DNA of 64,000 bases from Hymenobacter nivis (GTDB taxonomy: Bacteria > Bacteroidota > Bacteroidia > Cytophagales > Hymenobacteraceae), in the NCBI RefSeq assembly GCF_006439025.1, contig NZ_RCYZ01000001.1, positions 868,001-932,000 on the forward strand, given 5' to 3'. This document shows, piece by piece, positions 8,064-16,867 of this stretch. Below the pieces are notes generated by a model. The model worked only from the letters and a program-made list of their open reading frames with translations. It did no database searches and was not told the DNA's origin. The position numbers and the translations under genes were made by a program. Every line of letters starts with the position of its first letter. Position 1 is the stretch's first letter.

Positions 8064-10103
8064 ATGCAACTATCTTTACTAATACGCTGTAGTGCTATAG
8101 TTATATTTATGGGCGAATCAGCAATCGCCCACGCCCAAAATGAGCCCATTAAGTTTGGTCAAATTGACGCCAAAGATTTGACGGCGGCACCATTTATGGC
8201 CGACAGCGCCGCCGGGGCCGTGGTGCTGTGCGACTACGGCCGCTCGCACCTGGTGGGTTACCGCGACGGTTTCCGGGTGGTGTTCGAACGGGTGACGCGG
8301 GTGAAGATTCTCAAGAAATCGGGCTACGACGCGGCCACGGTCGAAATCCCGCTCTACCACCGCGACGGCGACCAGGAGCAAATCACCAACCTGCGCGGCT
8401 TCACCTACAACCTGGTCGGCGGACAGGTGCAGAAAACCAAGCTCGACGCCACCGGCGTATTCCTCGAAAAGCGCAGCCCGCGCGTGAACGTGCGCCGCTT
8501 CACGCTGCCCAGCGTGCGCGAGGGCGCCGTGGTGGAGTACGCCTACACCTTGTCGTCGGACTACTTGTTCAACTTCCAGAACTGGGTGTTTCAGGGGCCC
8601 TACCCGGTGCGCTGGAGCGAGTACCGCACCAGTATTCCGGTGTTCTACAAGTACAAAATCATCTACCAGGGGCCCCAGCCGGGGCCCCTCGACCAGCCCT
8701 CGGTGGGCTCGACCAGCCTGGTGGTGGACCGCCAGTCGATCAGCATGGGTGGGGGCCCCAGCGGCTCGTACGCCATTACGGCCCCCACCGAGCAGCACCA
8801 GTGGGTGCTGAAAAACGTGCCGCCGCTGCGCGAAGAAGCCTATACCACCGCGCGGACCGACTACGAGGCGCGCCTCGACTTCCAGCTGCTGGGCGAGCAG
8901 TGGCCCGAGCAGCAATACCGCGACCTGGCCGACAGCTGGACGAAAATCAACGCCCGCTTGCTAGCCGACGAGAACTTCGGCCAGCAGCTGGAGCGCGGCG
9001 GCTTCCTGAAGGAGCAGATGGGGGCCCTGGCCGCCCAGCACCCCGACCCCGCCGCCCGCGCCGCCGCCGTGCGCCAGGCCATTATGGCCACCGTGCGCTA
9101 CAACGGCACCAACCAGTACGCCACCGAGGCCAACCTTCGCAAGGCCTACGACGCCCACAGCGGCAGCTCGGCCGACGTGAACCTGCTGCTCATTGCGGCC
9201 CTGCGCCAAGCCGGCCTGCCCGCCCAGCCGGTGCTGCTGAGCACCCGCAGCCACGGCCGCGTGAGCCAGGCCTACCCGCTGCTCGACAAGTTTAACTACG
9301 TAGTGGCCCTGGTACCCGATGCCGACGGCAAAGACCTGCTGGTGGACGCCACCGACCCCGCCCTGCCCTGCGGCACGCTACCCGAGCGCTGCCTCAACCA
9401 AACCGGCCGCCTTATTGCGCCGGGGCCCGGCGCGGCCGACGGCCGCTGGGTGGACCTGCGCCCCAGCCAGCGCCACGTGCACTTCCGCCAGGCCCGCCTG
9501 ACGCTGGACGCCCAGGGCGGCCTCGCCGGCCAGGTGCACGAAGAGTACGCCGGCTACGCCGGGGCCGACGCCCGCGGCGAGCTGGCTCAGCTCGGCGACA
9601 AGAAGTACGCCGCCCAGCTGGCGCGCCAGCACGCAGCCTGGGCCCTGGCCCCCATAGCCGTGGGCGCCCGCGAAGAAGTGCACAAACCCCTGGCCCTGGA
9701 CTACGCCTTCACCCGTGCGGCCGACGATGGGGCCCCGGCGGGCACACTGTACCTGAGCCCGCTGCGCGAATTTTTGGACGGCCAGAACCCCTTCACTCAG
9801 GAAGACCGAAACTTCCCCGTCGATTTTGGGGCCCCGCAAGAGGAAACGCTGCTAGTAGCCCTGGCCCTGCCCGCGGGCTACGAGCTGGCCGAAACCCCCA
9901 AGCCCGCCGTGGTGGACCTGCCCGACGACGGCGGCCGCTTCGTGTACCAGGTCACCAGCCTCGGGGGCACGGTGCAGCTGGCCAGCCGCCTGGCCCTGCG
10001 CAAGCCCGTGTACTCGGCCGCCGAGTACGCCCACCTGCGCGAGTTCTACCGCCTTATGCTGGAAAAGCAGGCTGAGAAGCTTGTCATCAAGAAAAAAGCC
10101 TAA
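8064..10103 (+). CDS. DUF3857 / transglutaminase-fold secreted protein, paralogue 1
   Basis: The 679-residue protein has an N-terminal signal peptide ending near AHAQ. A DUF3857-type beta domain follows at about residues 60-230 (FERVTRVKILKKSGYDAATVEIPLY; YTLSSDYLFNFQNWVFQGPYP), then a transglutaminase-fold domain at about 320-450. Where an active transglutaminase-like protein has a Cys, this one reads SGSSADVNLLL (near 366), and where it has His, it reads KFNYVVALV; only the Asp position (LLVDATD) is kept. It should therefore not be a thiol enzyme of this type. The C-terminal ~200 residues are a further beta-rich region. It is a close tandem duplicate of the next gene, with nearly identical C-termini (YRLMLEKQAEKLVIKKKA). 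Its role is unknown; it is probably periplasmic. Confidence 0.82.
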   Translation: MQLSLLIRCSAIVIFMGESAIAHAQNEPIKFGQIDAKDLTAAPFMADSAAGAVVLCDYGRSHLVGYRDGFRVVFERVTRVKILKKSGYDAATVEIPLYHRDGDQEQITNLRGFTYNLVGGQVQKTKLDATGVFLEKRSPRVNVRRFTLPSVREGAVVEYAYTLSSDYLFNFQNWVFQGPYPVRWSEYRTSIPVFYKYKIIYQGPQPGPLDQPSVGSTSLVVDRQSISMGGGPSGSYAITAPTEQHQWVLKNVPPLREEAYTTARTDYEARLDFQLLGEQWPEQQYRDLADSWTKINARLLADENFGQQLERGGFLKEQMGALAAQHPDPAARAAAVRQAIMATVRYNGTNQYATEANLRKAYDAHSGSSADVNLLLIAALRQAGLPAQPVLLSTRSHGRVSQAYPLLDKFNYVVALVPDADGKDLLVDATDPALPCGTLPERCLNQTGRLIAPGPGAADGRWVDLRPSQRHVHFRQARLTLDAQGGLAGQVHEEYAGYAGADARGELAQLGDKKYAAQLARQHAAWALAPIAVGAREEVHKPLALDYAFTRAADDGAPAGTLYLSPLREFLDGQNPFTQEDRNFPVDFGAPQEETLLVALALPAGYELAETPKPAVVDLPDDGGRFVYQVTSLGGTVQLASRLALRKPVYSAAEYAHLREFYRLMLEKQAEKLVIKKKA

Positions 10104-10173
10104 CCCGGGCCCCGGCCCTTGGGGCCCCACCCATCCTTACCCCATCCCTTTCCATCCCCCTTCTTTTCTGCGT

Positions 10174-12246
10174 ATGATTGCTTCGTTACTTTCCTCGCGC
10201 CGCTGGGCGCTGCTGCCGGCCCTGCTGGCTACCACCGGGGCCCTGGCCCAAGCCCCGGTCGACCCCATCAAGCTGGGCAAGCCCGACCCGCTGGACTTCA
10301 AGGCCGAATCCTTCAAGGGCGACAGCGCGGCGGCGGCCGTGGTGCTGTGCGACTACGGCGTGACGCGCTTCCGCCTCAACGGCACCAGCTTCCAGTTCGA
10401 AACAGACCGCGTGACGCGCGTCAAAATTCTGAAAAAAGCCGGCTACGACGCCGCCACGGTGCTCGTGCCGCTCTACCACCGCAACAACTCGGAGGAGCGC
10501 CTCAGCGGCCTGCGCGGCACCACCTACAACATGGTGGCCGGGCAGCTGCAAAAAACCAAGCTCGACATCAGCAAAACCTTCGTGGAAGACCGCACGGCCA
10601 ACCTACGGGTGCGCAAGTTCACGCTGCCCGACGTGCGCGAAGGGGCCGTGATTGAGTACGCCTACACCGTGACGTCGGACTTCTTGGTAAACCTCCAGGA
10701 TTGGACGTTTCAGGGGCCCTACCCGGTGCGCTGGAGCGAGTACCGGGCGGCCATTCCGGAGTACTTCGACTACAAAATGCTGATGCAGGGCTACGTGCCG
10801 CTGGCCGTGAGCACCCGCGAGGAAGGCGGCGGCCAGTACACGGTGCACACCGCGGGCGGCTTCGCCGAGGGCGGTGGCAGCTTCCGCGGGGGCAGCGGGC
10901 GCGAGGCGGCCAGCAACGACGTGCTCACGGGGCGCGTGACCAACTACCGCTGGGCCATGAAGGACGTGCCCGTGATGCGCGACGAGCCCTACATGACCAC
11001 CACCGACGACTACGTGGCGCGCATCGACTTTGAGCTGGCCGGCACCCACATGCCCGGGCAGGCCTACCAGGCGGTGCTCGACACTTGGGAAAAAATCAAC
11101 ACGGACCTACTGGACGACAACGACTTTGGCCAGCAATTCGGCCGCGGTGGCTTCCTGAAGGAGCAGGTGCAGGGCCTGGCCGCCAAATACCCCGACCCCA
11201 CCCAGCGGGCCGCGGCCGTGCGGCAAATCATCCTGGCCGCCGTGCGCTACAACGGCACCAACCGCTACGCCACCGATGGCAACCTGCGCAAGGCCTACGA
11301 CGCCCACAGCGGCAGCTCGGCCGACGTAAACCTGCTGCTCATCGCCGCCCTGCGCCAAGCCGGCCTGACGGCTCATCCCGTGCTGCTGAGCACCCGCGCC
11401 CACGGCCGCGTAAACCAGAGCTTCCCGCTGCTCACCAAGTTTAACTACGTGGTGGCCCTGGTACCGCTGGCCGACGGCAAGGACCTGCTGGTGGACGCCA
11501 CCGACCCAGACCTGCCCTGCGGCACGCTGCCCGAGCGCTGCCTGAGCCAAACTGGCCGCCTCATCATGCCCCAGGCCAGCGCCAGCCGCTGGGTCGATTT
11601 GAGCCCCAGCCAACGCCACGTGCACTTCCAGCAGGTGCAGCTGGCGCTGGACGCCCAGGGCGGCCTCGCCGGCAAAGTGCACGAAGAGTACGCCGGCTAC
11701 GCCGGAGCCAACGCCCGCGGCGAGCTGGCCAAGCTGGGCGAGAAAAAGTACCTGGCCGAAATTGGCCGCCAGCACACGGCCTGGGCCGTGCCGCAGGCCG
11801 CCGTGGCCAAGCACGAAACGACCGAAGCCCCGTTTGCGCTCGACTACTCCTTCACGCAGCCCGCCGACGACAACGCCACCGCCGGCACCTTGTACCTGAG
11901 CCCGCTGCGCGAGTTCGGCTCTAGCCAGAACCCGTTCCGGCACGAAGACCGGCAGTACCCGGTGGACTTTGGGGCCCCGCAGGAGGAAATGCTGCTCGTG
12001 GCCCTCACCCTGCCCGACGGCTACGAGCTGGCCGAAACGCCCAAAAACGCCATCATCGACCTGCCCGACGGCGGCGGCCGCTACCTCTTCAACGTGGCCA
12101 CCATTGGCAGCACGGTAAATTTCACCAGCCGCCTGGCCCTGCGCAAGCCCGTGTACTCGGCCGCCGAATACACCCACCTGCGCGAGTTCTACCGCCTGAT
12201 GCTGGAAAAGCAGGCTGAGAAGCTCGTCATCAAGAAGAAGGCCTAG
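10174..12246 (+). CDS. DUF3857 / transglutaminase-fold secreted protein, paralogue 2
   Basis: The 690-residue protein begins MIASLLSSRRWALLPALLAT, a signal peptide, followed by QAPVDPIKLGKPDPLDFKAE. ATG 10174 is chosen because earlier in-frame starts lie inside the previous gene's 3' end. The architecture matches paralogue 1: a DUF3857-like domain, a transglutaminase fold with SGSSADVNLLL (near residue 378) and FNYVVALV replacing the Cys and His motifs, and the same C-terminal block. Differences cluster at about 215-270, where this copy has a Gly-rich insert (EGGGSFRGGSGRE). The spacing of 70 bases to paralogue 1 and 42 to paralogue 3 suggests one operon. Biochemical function is unknown. Confidence 0.82.
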   Translation: MIASLLSSRRWALLPALLATTGALAQAPVDPIKLGKPDPLDFKAESFKGDSAAAAVVLCDYGVTRFRLNGTSFQFETDRVTRVKILKKAGYDAATVLVPLYHRNNSEERLSGLRGTTYNMVAGQLQKTKLDISKTFVEDRTANLRVRKFTLPDVREGAVIEYAYTVTSDFLVNLQDWTFQGPYPVRWSEYRAAIPEYFDYKMLMQGYVPLAVSTREEGGGQYTVHTAGGFAEGGGSFRGGSGREAASNDVLTGRVTNYRWAMKDVPVMRDEPYMTTTDDYVARIDFELAGTHMPGQAYQAVLDTWEKINTDLLDDNDFGQQFGRGGFLKEQVQGLAAKYPDPTQRAAAVRQIILAAVRYNGTNRYATDGNLRKAYDAHSGSSADVNLLLIAALRQAGLTAHPVLLSTRAHGRVNQSFPLLTKFNYVVALVPLADGKDLLVDATDPDLPCGTLPERCLSQTGRLIMPQASASRWVDLSPSQRHVHFQQVQLALDAQGGLAGKVHEEYAGYAGANARGELAKLGEKKYLAEIGRQHTAWAVPQAAVAKHETTEAPFALDYSFTQPADDNATAGTLYLSPLREFGSSQNPFRHEDRQYPVDFGAPQEEMLLVALTLPDGYELAETPKNAIIDLPDGGGRYLFNVATIGSTVNFTSRLALRKPVYSAAEYTHLREFYRLMLEKQAEKLVIKKKA

Positions 12247-12288
12247 TACCGCCTTGCGGGGCCCTATTTTATTGGAATTATATAGTTT

Positions 12289-14247
12289 ATGAAAGCTAAG
12301 AACTTGCTCGCACTGCTGTTCGCCGTGCCCTTGAGCGGCGCTCCGCGCTTCGCCCCGGTGGGGGCCCCCGAGCCGAAGTATTCCGTGGCAACCATTCCGG
12401 CGGCCCTGCGCGAGGGGGCCCACGCCGTGCTGCGCGCCGACGACGAAGTGGTGACCGTGAAATCGGCCGGCCGCCTGGTGCACACCGTGCACAAAGTCAT
12501 CACGGTGCTCGACGCGGGCGGCGACGCCTTCGGCCGTACCACCGTGGGCTACGACGCGCTGAACGCCATCGGCTACCTGCGCGGGGCCGTGTACGACGCC
12601 GATGGCCGCCTGCTGCACCAGCTGCGGGCCAGCGAAATCCGCGACCAGGGCGTAGGCGACGCCGGCGGCAGCCTGATGACCGACGTGCGCGTGCGCTACG
12701 CCGACCTGCGCCAGCCCCAGGTGCCCTACACCGTGGAATTTGACTACGAAGTGGTGTCGGACAATACCCTCTTCTACCCCACCTGGCAGCCCCAGGACGA
12801 GGAAGGCCTGGCCGTGCAAAGCGCCACCCTGCGCGTGAGTACGCCCGCCGCCCTGCCCCTGCGCTACCAGGAGCGGCAGTGGCCCGCCGGGGCCCCCTTG
12901 CAGCACACCCGCGCCGGCAGCCAGGAGCAGTACGCCTGGGCCCTGGCCGACCGCCCCGCCCTCGACGAGGAAGACAACGCCCCGCCCCTGGCCGATACCA
13001 CGCCCGGCGTGGCCCTGGCTCCCGGCGCCTTCGAGGTGCAGGGCCACGCCGGCTCGGCCAGCACCTGGCAGTCGTTTGGCCAGTGGAACTACGAGCTGAA
13101 CGCCGGCCGCGCCGTACTGCCACCCGCCACCATCGCCAAGGTGGCCGAGCTGATTAAGGACGCGCCCGACCCGCGCACCCGGGTGGCGCGGCTGTATAAC
13201 TTGCTGCAGGGCAGCACCCGCTACATTTCGGTGCAACTGGGCCTGGGTGGCTGGCAAACCTTTCCGGCCAGCGCCGTGGCCACCAGCGGCTACGGCGACT
13301 GCAAGGCCTTGAGCAACTACACCATGGCGCTGCTGGCCACTGCCGGCGTGCCCGCCTACGTGGCCCTCATCGGGGCCGGCTCCGACCACGCCGACCTGCG
13401 GCCCGATTTCCCCAGCAACCAGTTCAACCACGCCATTGTGTGCGTGCCGCTGGCCAGCGCCGGCCGGCCCGATACGCTGTGGCTGGAATGCACCAGCCAA
13501 ACCACCGCGCTAGGCTACATGGGCAGCTTCACCGGCAACCGCCACGCGCTGCTGCTCACGCCCAAGGGCGGGCAGGTGGTGGCCACGCCCCGCTACCGCT
13601 GCGCCGACAACCGCCGCGAGCGCCGCATCGACCTGTACCTCGACGCCGCCGGGGCCGCCACGGCCACCGCCCGCACCCTGCGCACCGGCCAGGAGCAGGA
13701 CACCTACGCCCAACTGCTGCACGAGCTGGGCCCCACCGAGCAGAAGCAGTACGTGGCCGAGCACCTGCGGCTGTCCACGTTCACCATCAGCAGGTTTGGA
13801 CTGGCGGCGGCGCCCGGCGCGGGCACGCCCGGGGTGGTTGAAACCCTCGGGCTGGCCCTGCCCGGCTACGCCCCGCCCAGCGGCAAGCGCGTGTTCGTAA
13901 GCCCCAACCTGCTGAGCCGGCTGCCCGCTTTGCCCGCGCAAGTCGGCACTCGTCAAACGGCGCTGTGGGTGCCCCGCGCCAGCCTCCAGGCCGATACCGT
14001 GCAGCTGCATTTCCCCGCCGGTTTTCAGCCCGAAACCTTGCCCGCCCCCGTGCAAATGGCCACGGCCTACGGCAACTACTCGGCCCAGTACCAGGCCCTG
14101 CCCGACGGCACCGTGCGCTACGTGCGCCGCCTCGAAATGCCCCGCTTGCACCTGCCCGCCGCGTCCTACGCCGGCTACGTCGATTTCCGCCGCAAAATCA
14201 GCGCCGCCGACCGGGCCCAGGTGGTACTGTTGAAAACCGACGTGTAG
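12289..14247 (+). CDS. DUF3857 / transglutaminase-like protein, paralogue 3 (Cys retained)
   Basis: The 652-residue protein has a weak signal peptide (MKAKNLLALLFAVPLSGAP). It shares the DUF3857 plus transglutaminase-like layout but is more divergent. It keeps the catalytic-type motifs: SGYGDCKALSNY (Cys338), QFNHAIVCV (His near 381) and a third site reading LWLECTSQTT, where many relatives have Asp. The remainder (GNRHALLLTPKGGQVVATPRY) matches the form common in Bacteroidota. This could be the only catalytically competent member of the trio, perhaps a cysteine protease or peptidoglycan/protein-modifying enzyme in the periplasm, but the activity is not established. It is last in the apparent operon, followed by a hairpin. 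Confidence 0.8.
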   Translation: MKAKNLLALLFAVPLSGAPRFAPVGAPEPKYSVATIPAALREGAHAVLRADDEVVTVKSAGRLVHTVHKVITVLDAGGDAFGRTTVGYDALNAIGYLRGAVYDADGRLLHQLRASEIRDQGVGDAGGSLMTDVRVRYADLRQPQVPYTVEFDYEVVSDNTLFYPTWQPQDEEGLAVQSATLRVSTPAALPLRYQERQWPAGAPLQHTRAGSQEQYAWALADRPALDEEDNAPPLADTTPGVALAPGAFEVQGHAGSASTWQSFGQWNYELNAGRAVLPPATIAKVAELIKDAPDPRTRVARLYNLLQGSTRYISVQLGLGGWQTFPASAVATSGYGDCKALSNYTMALLATAGVPAYVALIGAGSDHADLRPDFPSNQFNHAIVCVPLASAGRPDTLWLECTSQTTALGYMGSFTGNRHALLLTPKGGQVVATPRYRCADNRRERRIDLYLDAAGAATATARTLRTGQEQDTYAQLLHELGPTEQKQYVAEHLRLSTFTISRFGLAAAPGAGTPGVVETLGLALPGYAPPSGKRVFVSPNLLSRLPALPAQVGTRQTALWVPRASLQADTVQLHFPAGFQPETLPAPVQMATAYGNYSAQYQALPDGTVRYVRRLEMPRLHLPAASYAGYVDFRRKISAADRAQVVLLKTDV

Positions 14248-14283
14248 CCTGCCCACAGTACGCTACGCGTCACGCATTACCAA

Positions 14284-14311
14284 GGAGCGCGGGCTTGATA
14301 GTCCGCGCTCC
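14284..14311 (+). terminator. Hairpin after the DUF3857 operon
   Basis: GGAGCGCGG and CCGCGCTCC pair around a 10-base loop, followed by TGCTGTTTT. This is a good rho-independent terminator shape 36 bases after the stop of paralogue 3. The GAGCGCGGAC-type core resembles part of the palindromic element near 50,775. Confidence 0.65.
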
Positions 14312-14396
14312 TGCTGTTTTATGGGCCGTTGAAAGTCCTTTCCTAAACGTACCTTGGGGCTGGATACCAGTCCCACTTTTCGCTCGTTAACGGCCC

Positions 14397-16631
14397 ATGA
14401 CCTCATTTTTTACCACGACGGGCCTGGCCACCCGCGCGCGCGGATTGGGGGCCCTGGCCACACTTTGTTTCCTGCTCCTTGCTACCGGGTCCGCCCGCGC
14501 CCAGCAAGCCTGGTTTGCCGACCAGCCGCTGGCGCGGACGGCCGCTGCCCGGCTGCCCCAGGCCCTGCGCCAGGGCCGCACCTTGGGCATCGACTTGCCC
14601 GCTGTGCGCGCGGCCCTGCGGCCGGCCGGCGCAGTGCTGCGCCTGCCGCTGCCCGAGGGCGGCACCCAGCGCTACCGGGTACGGCCAGTGCCGGTGCTGG
14701 CCCCGGCGCTGGCCGCACGCTTCCCCCAAATCCAGACCTACGAAGCCCAGGGCCTCGACGACCCCACCGCCACCGCCCGCCTCGACGTGGGGCCCACCGG
14801 CTTTCACGCCCAGGTGCTCAGCGCCGGCCGGGCTTACTACATCGACCCGGCCGGCGACAGCGCCCACGCCGTGGCCTTTAACAAGGGCGCTGGGGCCCCC
14901 GGCGATGGCTGGGCGTGCCTGACGGGCGGCCGGGGCCCCGGCGCGGGGCTGGCCGCCACGGCTGGGCAGCCCAACGGCGCGCAGCTGCGCACGTTTCGGC
15001 TGGCGGTGGCGTGCACGCCGGAATATTCGCTCACCCAGGGCAACACGGTGGCGCGCGTGCTGGCCGCCGTGGCTACGTCCATCAACCGCGTGAATGGGGT
15101 GTACGAGCGGGAGCTGGCCGTGCGCCTGGTGCTGGTGGCCAACGAGGACCAGGTCATTTTCCTCAGCGGCGCGGGGGCCCCAGCAGCCAACCCGGTGTAC
15201 TCGAACAACAACGGCACGGCCATGCTGGGGCAAAACCAGACCAACCTCGACCGCATCATTGGCACGAACAACTACGACATTGGGCACGTGTTCAGCACCG
15301 GGGGCAGCGGCATTGCCTACGTGGGCTCGGCCTGCGACCCCACCGAAAAGGCCGGCGGCGTGAGTGGCCAGGCGCGCCCCACCGGCGACGGCTTCGACAT
15401 CGACTACGTGGCCCACGAAATCGGGCACCAGCTTGGCGCCACCCACACCTTCAATGGCACCGGCGGCGACTGCGGCGGCGCCAACCGCTCGCCCGCTTCG
15501 GCCTATGAGCCGGGCAGCGGCGCCACCATCATGGCCTACGCCGGCATCTGCGCCCCCGAGAACGTCGTGGCCAACAGCCTGCCCTACTTCCACTCGCGCA
15601 GCTACGACGAAATCCTGGCGTTTCTGGCCACCCAGGGCACCTGCGCCACCGTTACGAGCACCGGTAACCGCCCGCCGGTGCCGGTGGCGGGCCCCGGTTA
15701 CCGCATCCCCCTGGGCACGCCCTTCGCCCTCACCGGCCGGGCCACCGACCCCGACGGCGACGCGCTGACCTACGCCTGGGAGGAATTTGACCGGGATTCC
15801 GTGACTTCGCCCATTGCCAGCCCCACCGGCAACGCGCCGCTGTTCCGGCCCTTCGCGCCCAGCCTTTCGCCCACCCGCACCTTCCCGCAAATCAGCGACG
15901 TGGTGAACAACGTGCAAACCATTGGCGAGCTGCTGCCCACCTACGCCCGGCGGCTGCACTTCCGACTGGTGGCCCGCGACAACCGCGCCGGCGGCGGGGG
16001 CGTCGATTACGACTCGCTGAGCCTGGCCGTCGTCGGCACCGCGGGGCCCTTCCGGGTGCAGCAGCCCAACGCCGCCAGTGCGCAGTGGCAGCCCGGCACC
16101 AACGCCGCTGTGGTCTGGGACGTGGCTGGCACCGCCGGGGCCCCCATCAGCACCGCCCAGGTCGACATTCTGCTGAGCACCGACGGCGGCTTCACCTACC
16201 CTACCGTGCTGCTGGCCGGGGCCCCCAACACCGGCGCGGCCACCGTGGCCGTGCCCGCCGGCACGCCCCTCACTGCCAACGCCCGGGTGATGGTGCGGGC
16301 CGTGGGCAACGTCTTCTTCGATATTTCCGACCAGAACTTCAGCATCGTGCGCGTGCTGGCCACCCAGCCCGGCGCCACCGCGGCCGGGGCATCGGTGTTT
16401 CCCAACCCCAGCACCGGCGCGGCTACCCTGGCCCTGGCCAACGCCCAGCGGGGCCCCGTAGCCCTGCAACTCTTCGATGCGCTGGGCCGCACCGTATGGG
16501 CCACCCAAGCCACCAAAACCACCGACACCTGGCAGTACCCGCTGGATTTAGGCCCCCTGGCGGCGGGCGTGTACGCGCTGCGCGTAGCCCTGCCCGCGGG
16601 GCCCCTAGTGCTGAAGGTGGTTCGGCAGTAG
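14397..16631 (+). CDS. Secreted reprolysin-like zinc metalloprotease with T9SS sorting domain
   Basis: The 744-residue precursor has a signal peptide (core LATLCFLLLATGSARAQ) and a pro-region of about 180 residues. The metallopeptidase domain carries the metzincin zinc site HEIGHQLGATH (His340, Glu341, His344, His350) with the downstream Met turn in TIMAYAGIC. After it come Ig-like beta segments, with RATDPDGDALTYAWEE at about 460. The C-terminal ~80 residues from SVFPNPSTGAATL (about 665) to VVRQ are a type A sorting domain for type IX secretion, so the protein should be exported and attached or released at the cell surface. Similar proteins are annotated reprolysin-like, M12B family. Substrate unknown; probably nutrient acquisition. 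Confidence 0.88.
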   Translation: MTSFFTTTGLATRARGLGALATLCFLLLATGSARAQQAWFADQPLARTAAARLPQALRQGRTLGIDLPAVRAALRPAGAVLRLPLPEGGTQRYRVRPVPVLAPALAARFPQIQTYEAQGLDDPTATARLDVGPTGFHAQVLSAGRAYYIDPAGDSAHAVAFNKGAGAPGDGWACLTGGRGPGAGLAATAGQPNGAQLRTFRLAVACTPEYSLTQGNTVARVLAAVATSINRVNGVYERELAVRLVLVANEDQVIFLSGAGAPAANPVYSNNNGTAMLGQNQTNLDRIIGTNNYDIGHVFSTGGSGIAYVGSACDPTEKAGGVSGQARPTGDGFDIDYVAHEIGHQLGATHTFNGTGGDCGGANRSPASAYEPGSGATIMAYAGICAPENVVANSLPYFHSRSYDEILAFLATQGTCATVTSTGNRPPVPVAGPGYRIPLGTPFALTGRATDPDGDALTYAWEEFDRDSVTSPIASPTGNAPLFRPFAPSLSPTRTFPQISDVVNNVQTIGELLPTYARRLHFRLVARDNRAGGGGVDYDSLSLAVVGTAGPFRVQQPNAASAQWQPGTNAAVVWDVAGTAGAPISTAQVDILLSTDGGFTYPTVLLAGAPNTGAATVAVPAGTPLTANARVMVRAVGNVFFDISDQNFSIVRVLATQPGATAAGASVFPNPSTGAATLALANAQRGPVALQLFDALGRTVWATQATKTTDTWQYPLDLGPLAAGVYALRVALPAGPLVLKVVRQ

Positions 16632-16714
16632 CGGGCGAAACCGGAGATGATTGGCTTAGCACTGGCTTAGCAATTTTCAAGTTTGAGGGCCGCTAGATAG
16701 GATTCACTTGAAAA

Positions 16715-16867
16715 ATGAGAATAGCGCCCGTCAAGAAATCTGAGCGCAAGAAGCTGACGGGTGGAGCACCGAAAGACCCATACGTTGGTGCGCACGAACT
16801 GCTCCGCTTGCTGGCCCGTGATGGCCTTACTTGCGCAAGAATCTACCCCATCGCCCTTTCCTTTTGA
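16715..16867 (+). pseudogene. Possible N-terminal remnant of an IS630-type transposase
   Basis: A 50-codon frame opens MRIAPVKKSERKKLTGGAP and continues DPYVGAHELLRLLARDGLTC. The order (IAP, a charged ERKKL stretch, then an LLARDGLTC helix) resembles the helix-turn-helix start of IS630-family transposases, which normally continue for hundreds of residues. Here it ends after PIALSF at 16867, inside the start of the next gene. I see no terminal inverted repeats or target duplication. It may be a chance ORF; the transposase reading is an inference from short similarity. Confidence 0.3.

Noticed and set aside
11107..13500. Minus-strand frame of 797 codons across two DUF3857 genes
   Set aside because: It spans two independent plus-strand genes and their spacer, and consists of low-complexity Gly/His/Val/Gln sequence. 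Opposite-strand artefact of high GC at third codon positions.
14403..16508. Minus-strand frame of 701 codons opposite the reprolysin-like gene
   Set aside because: The plus strand has a signal peptide, zinc site and sorting domain; the minus translation has none and is Gly/Arg/His-rich.
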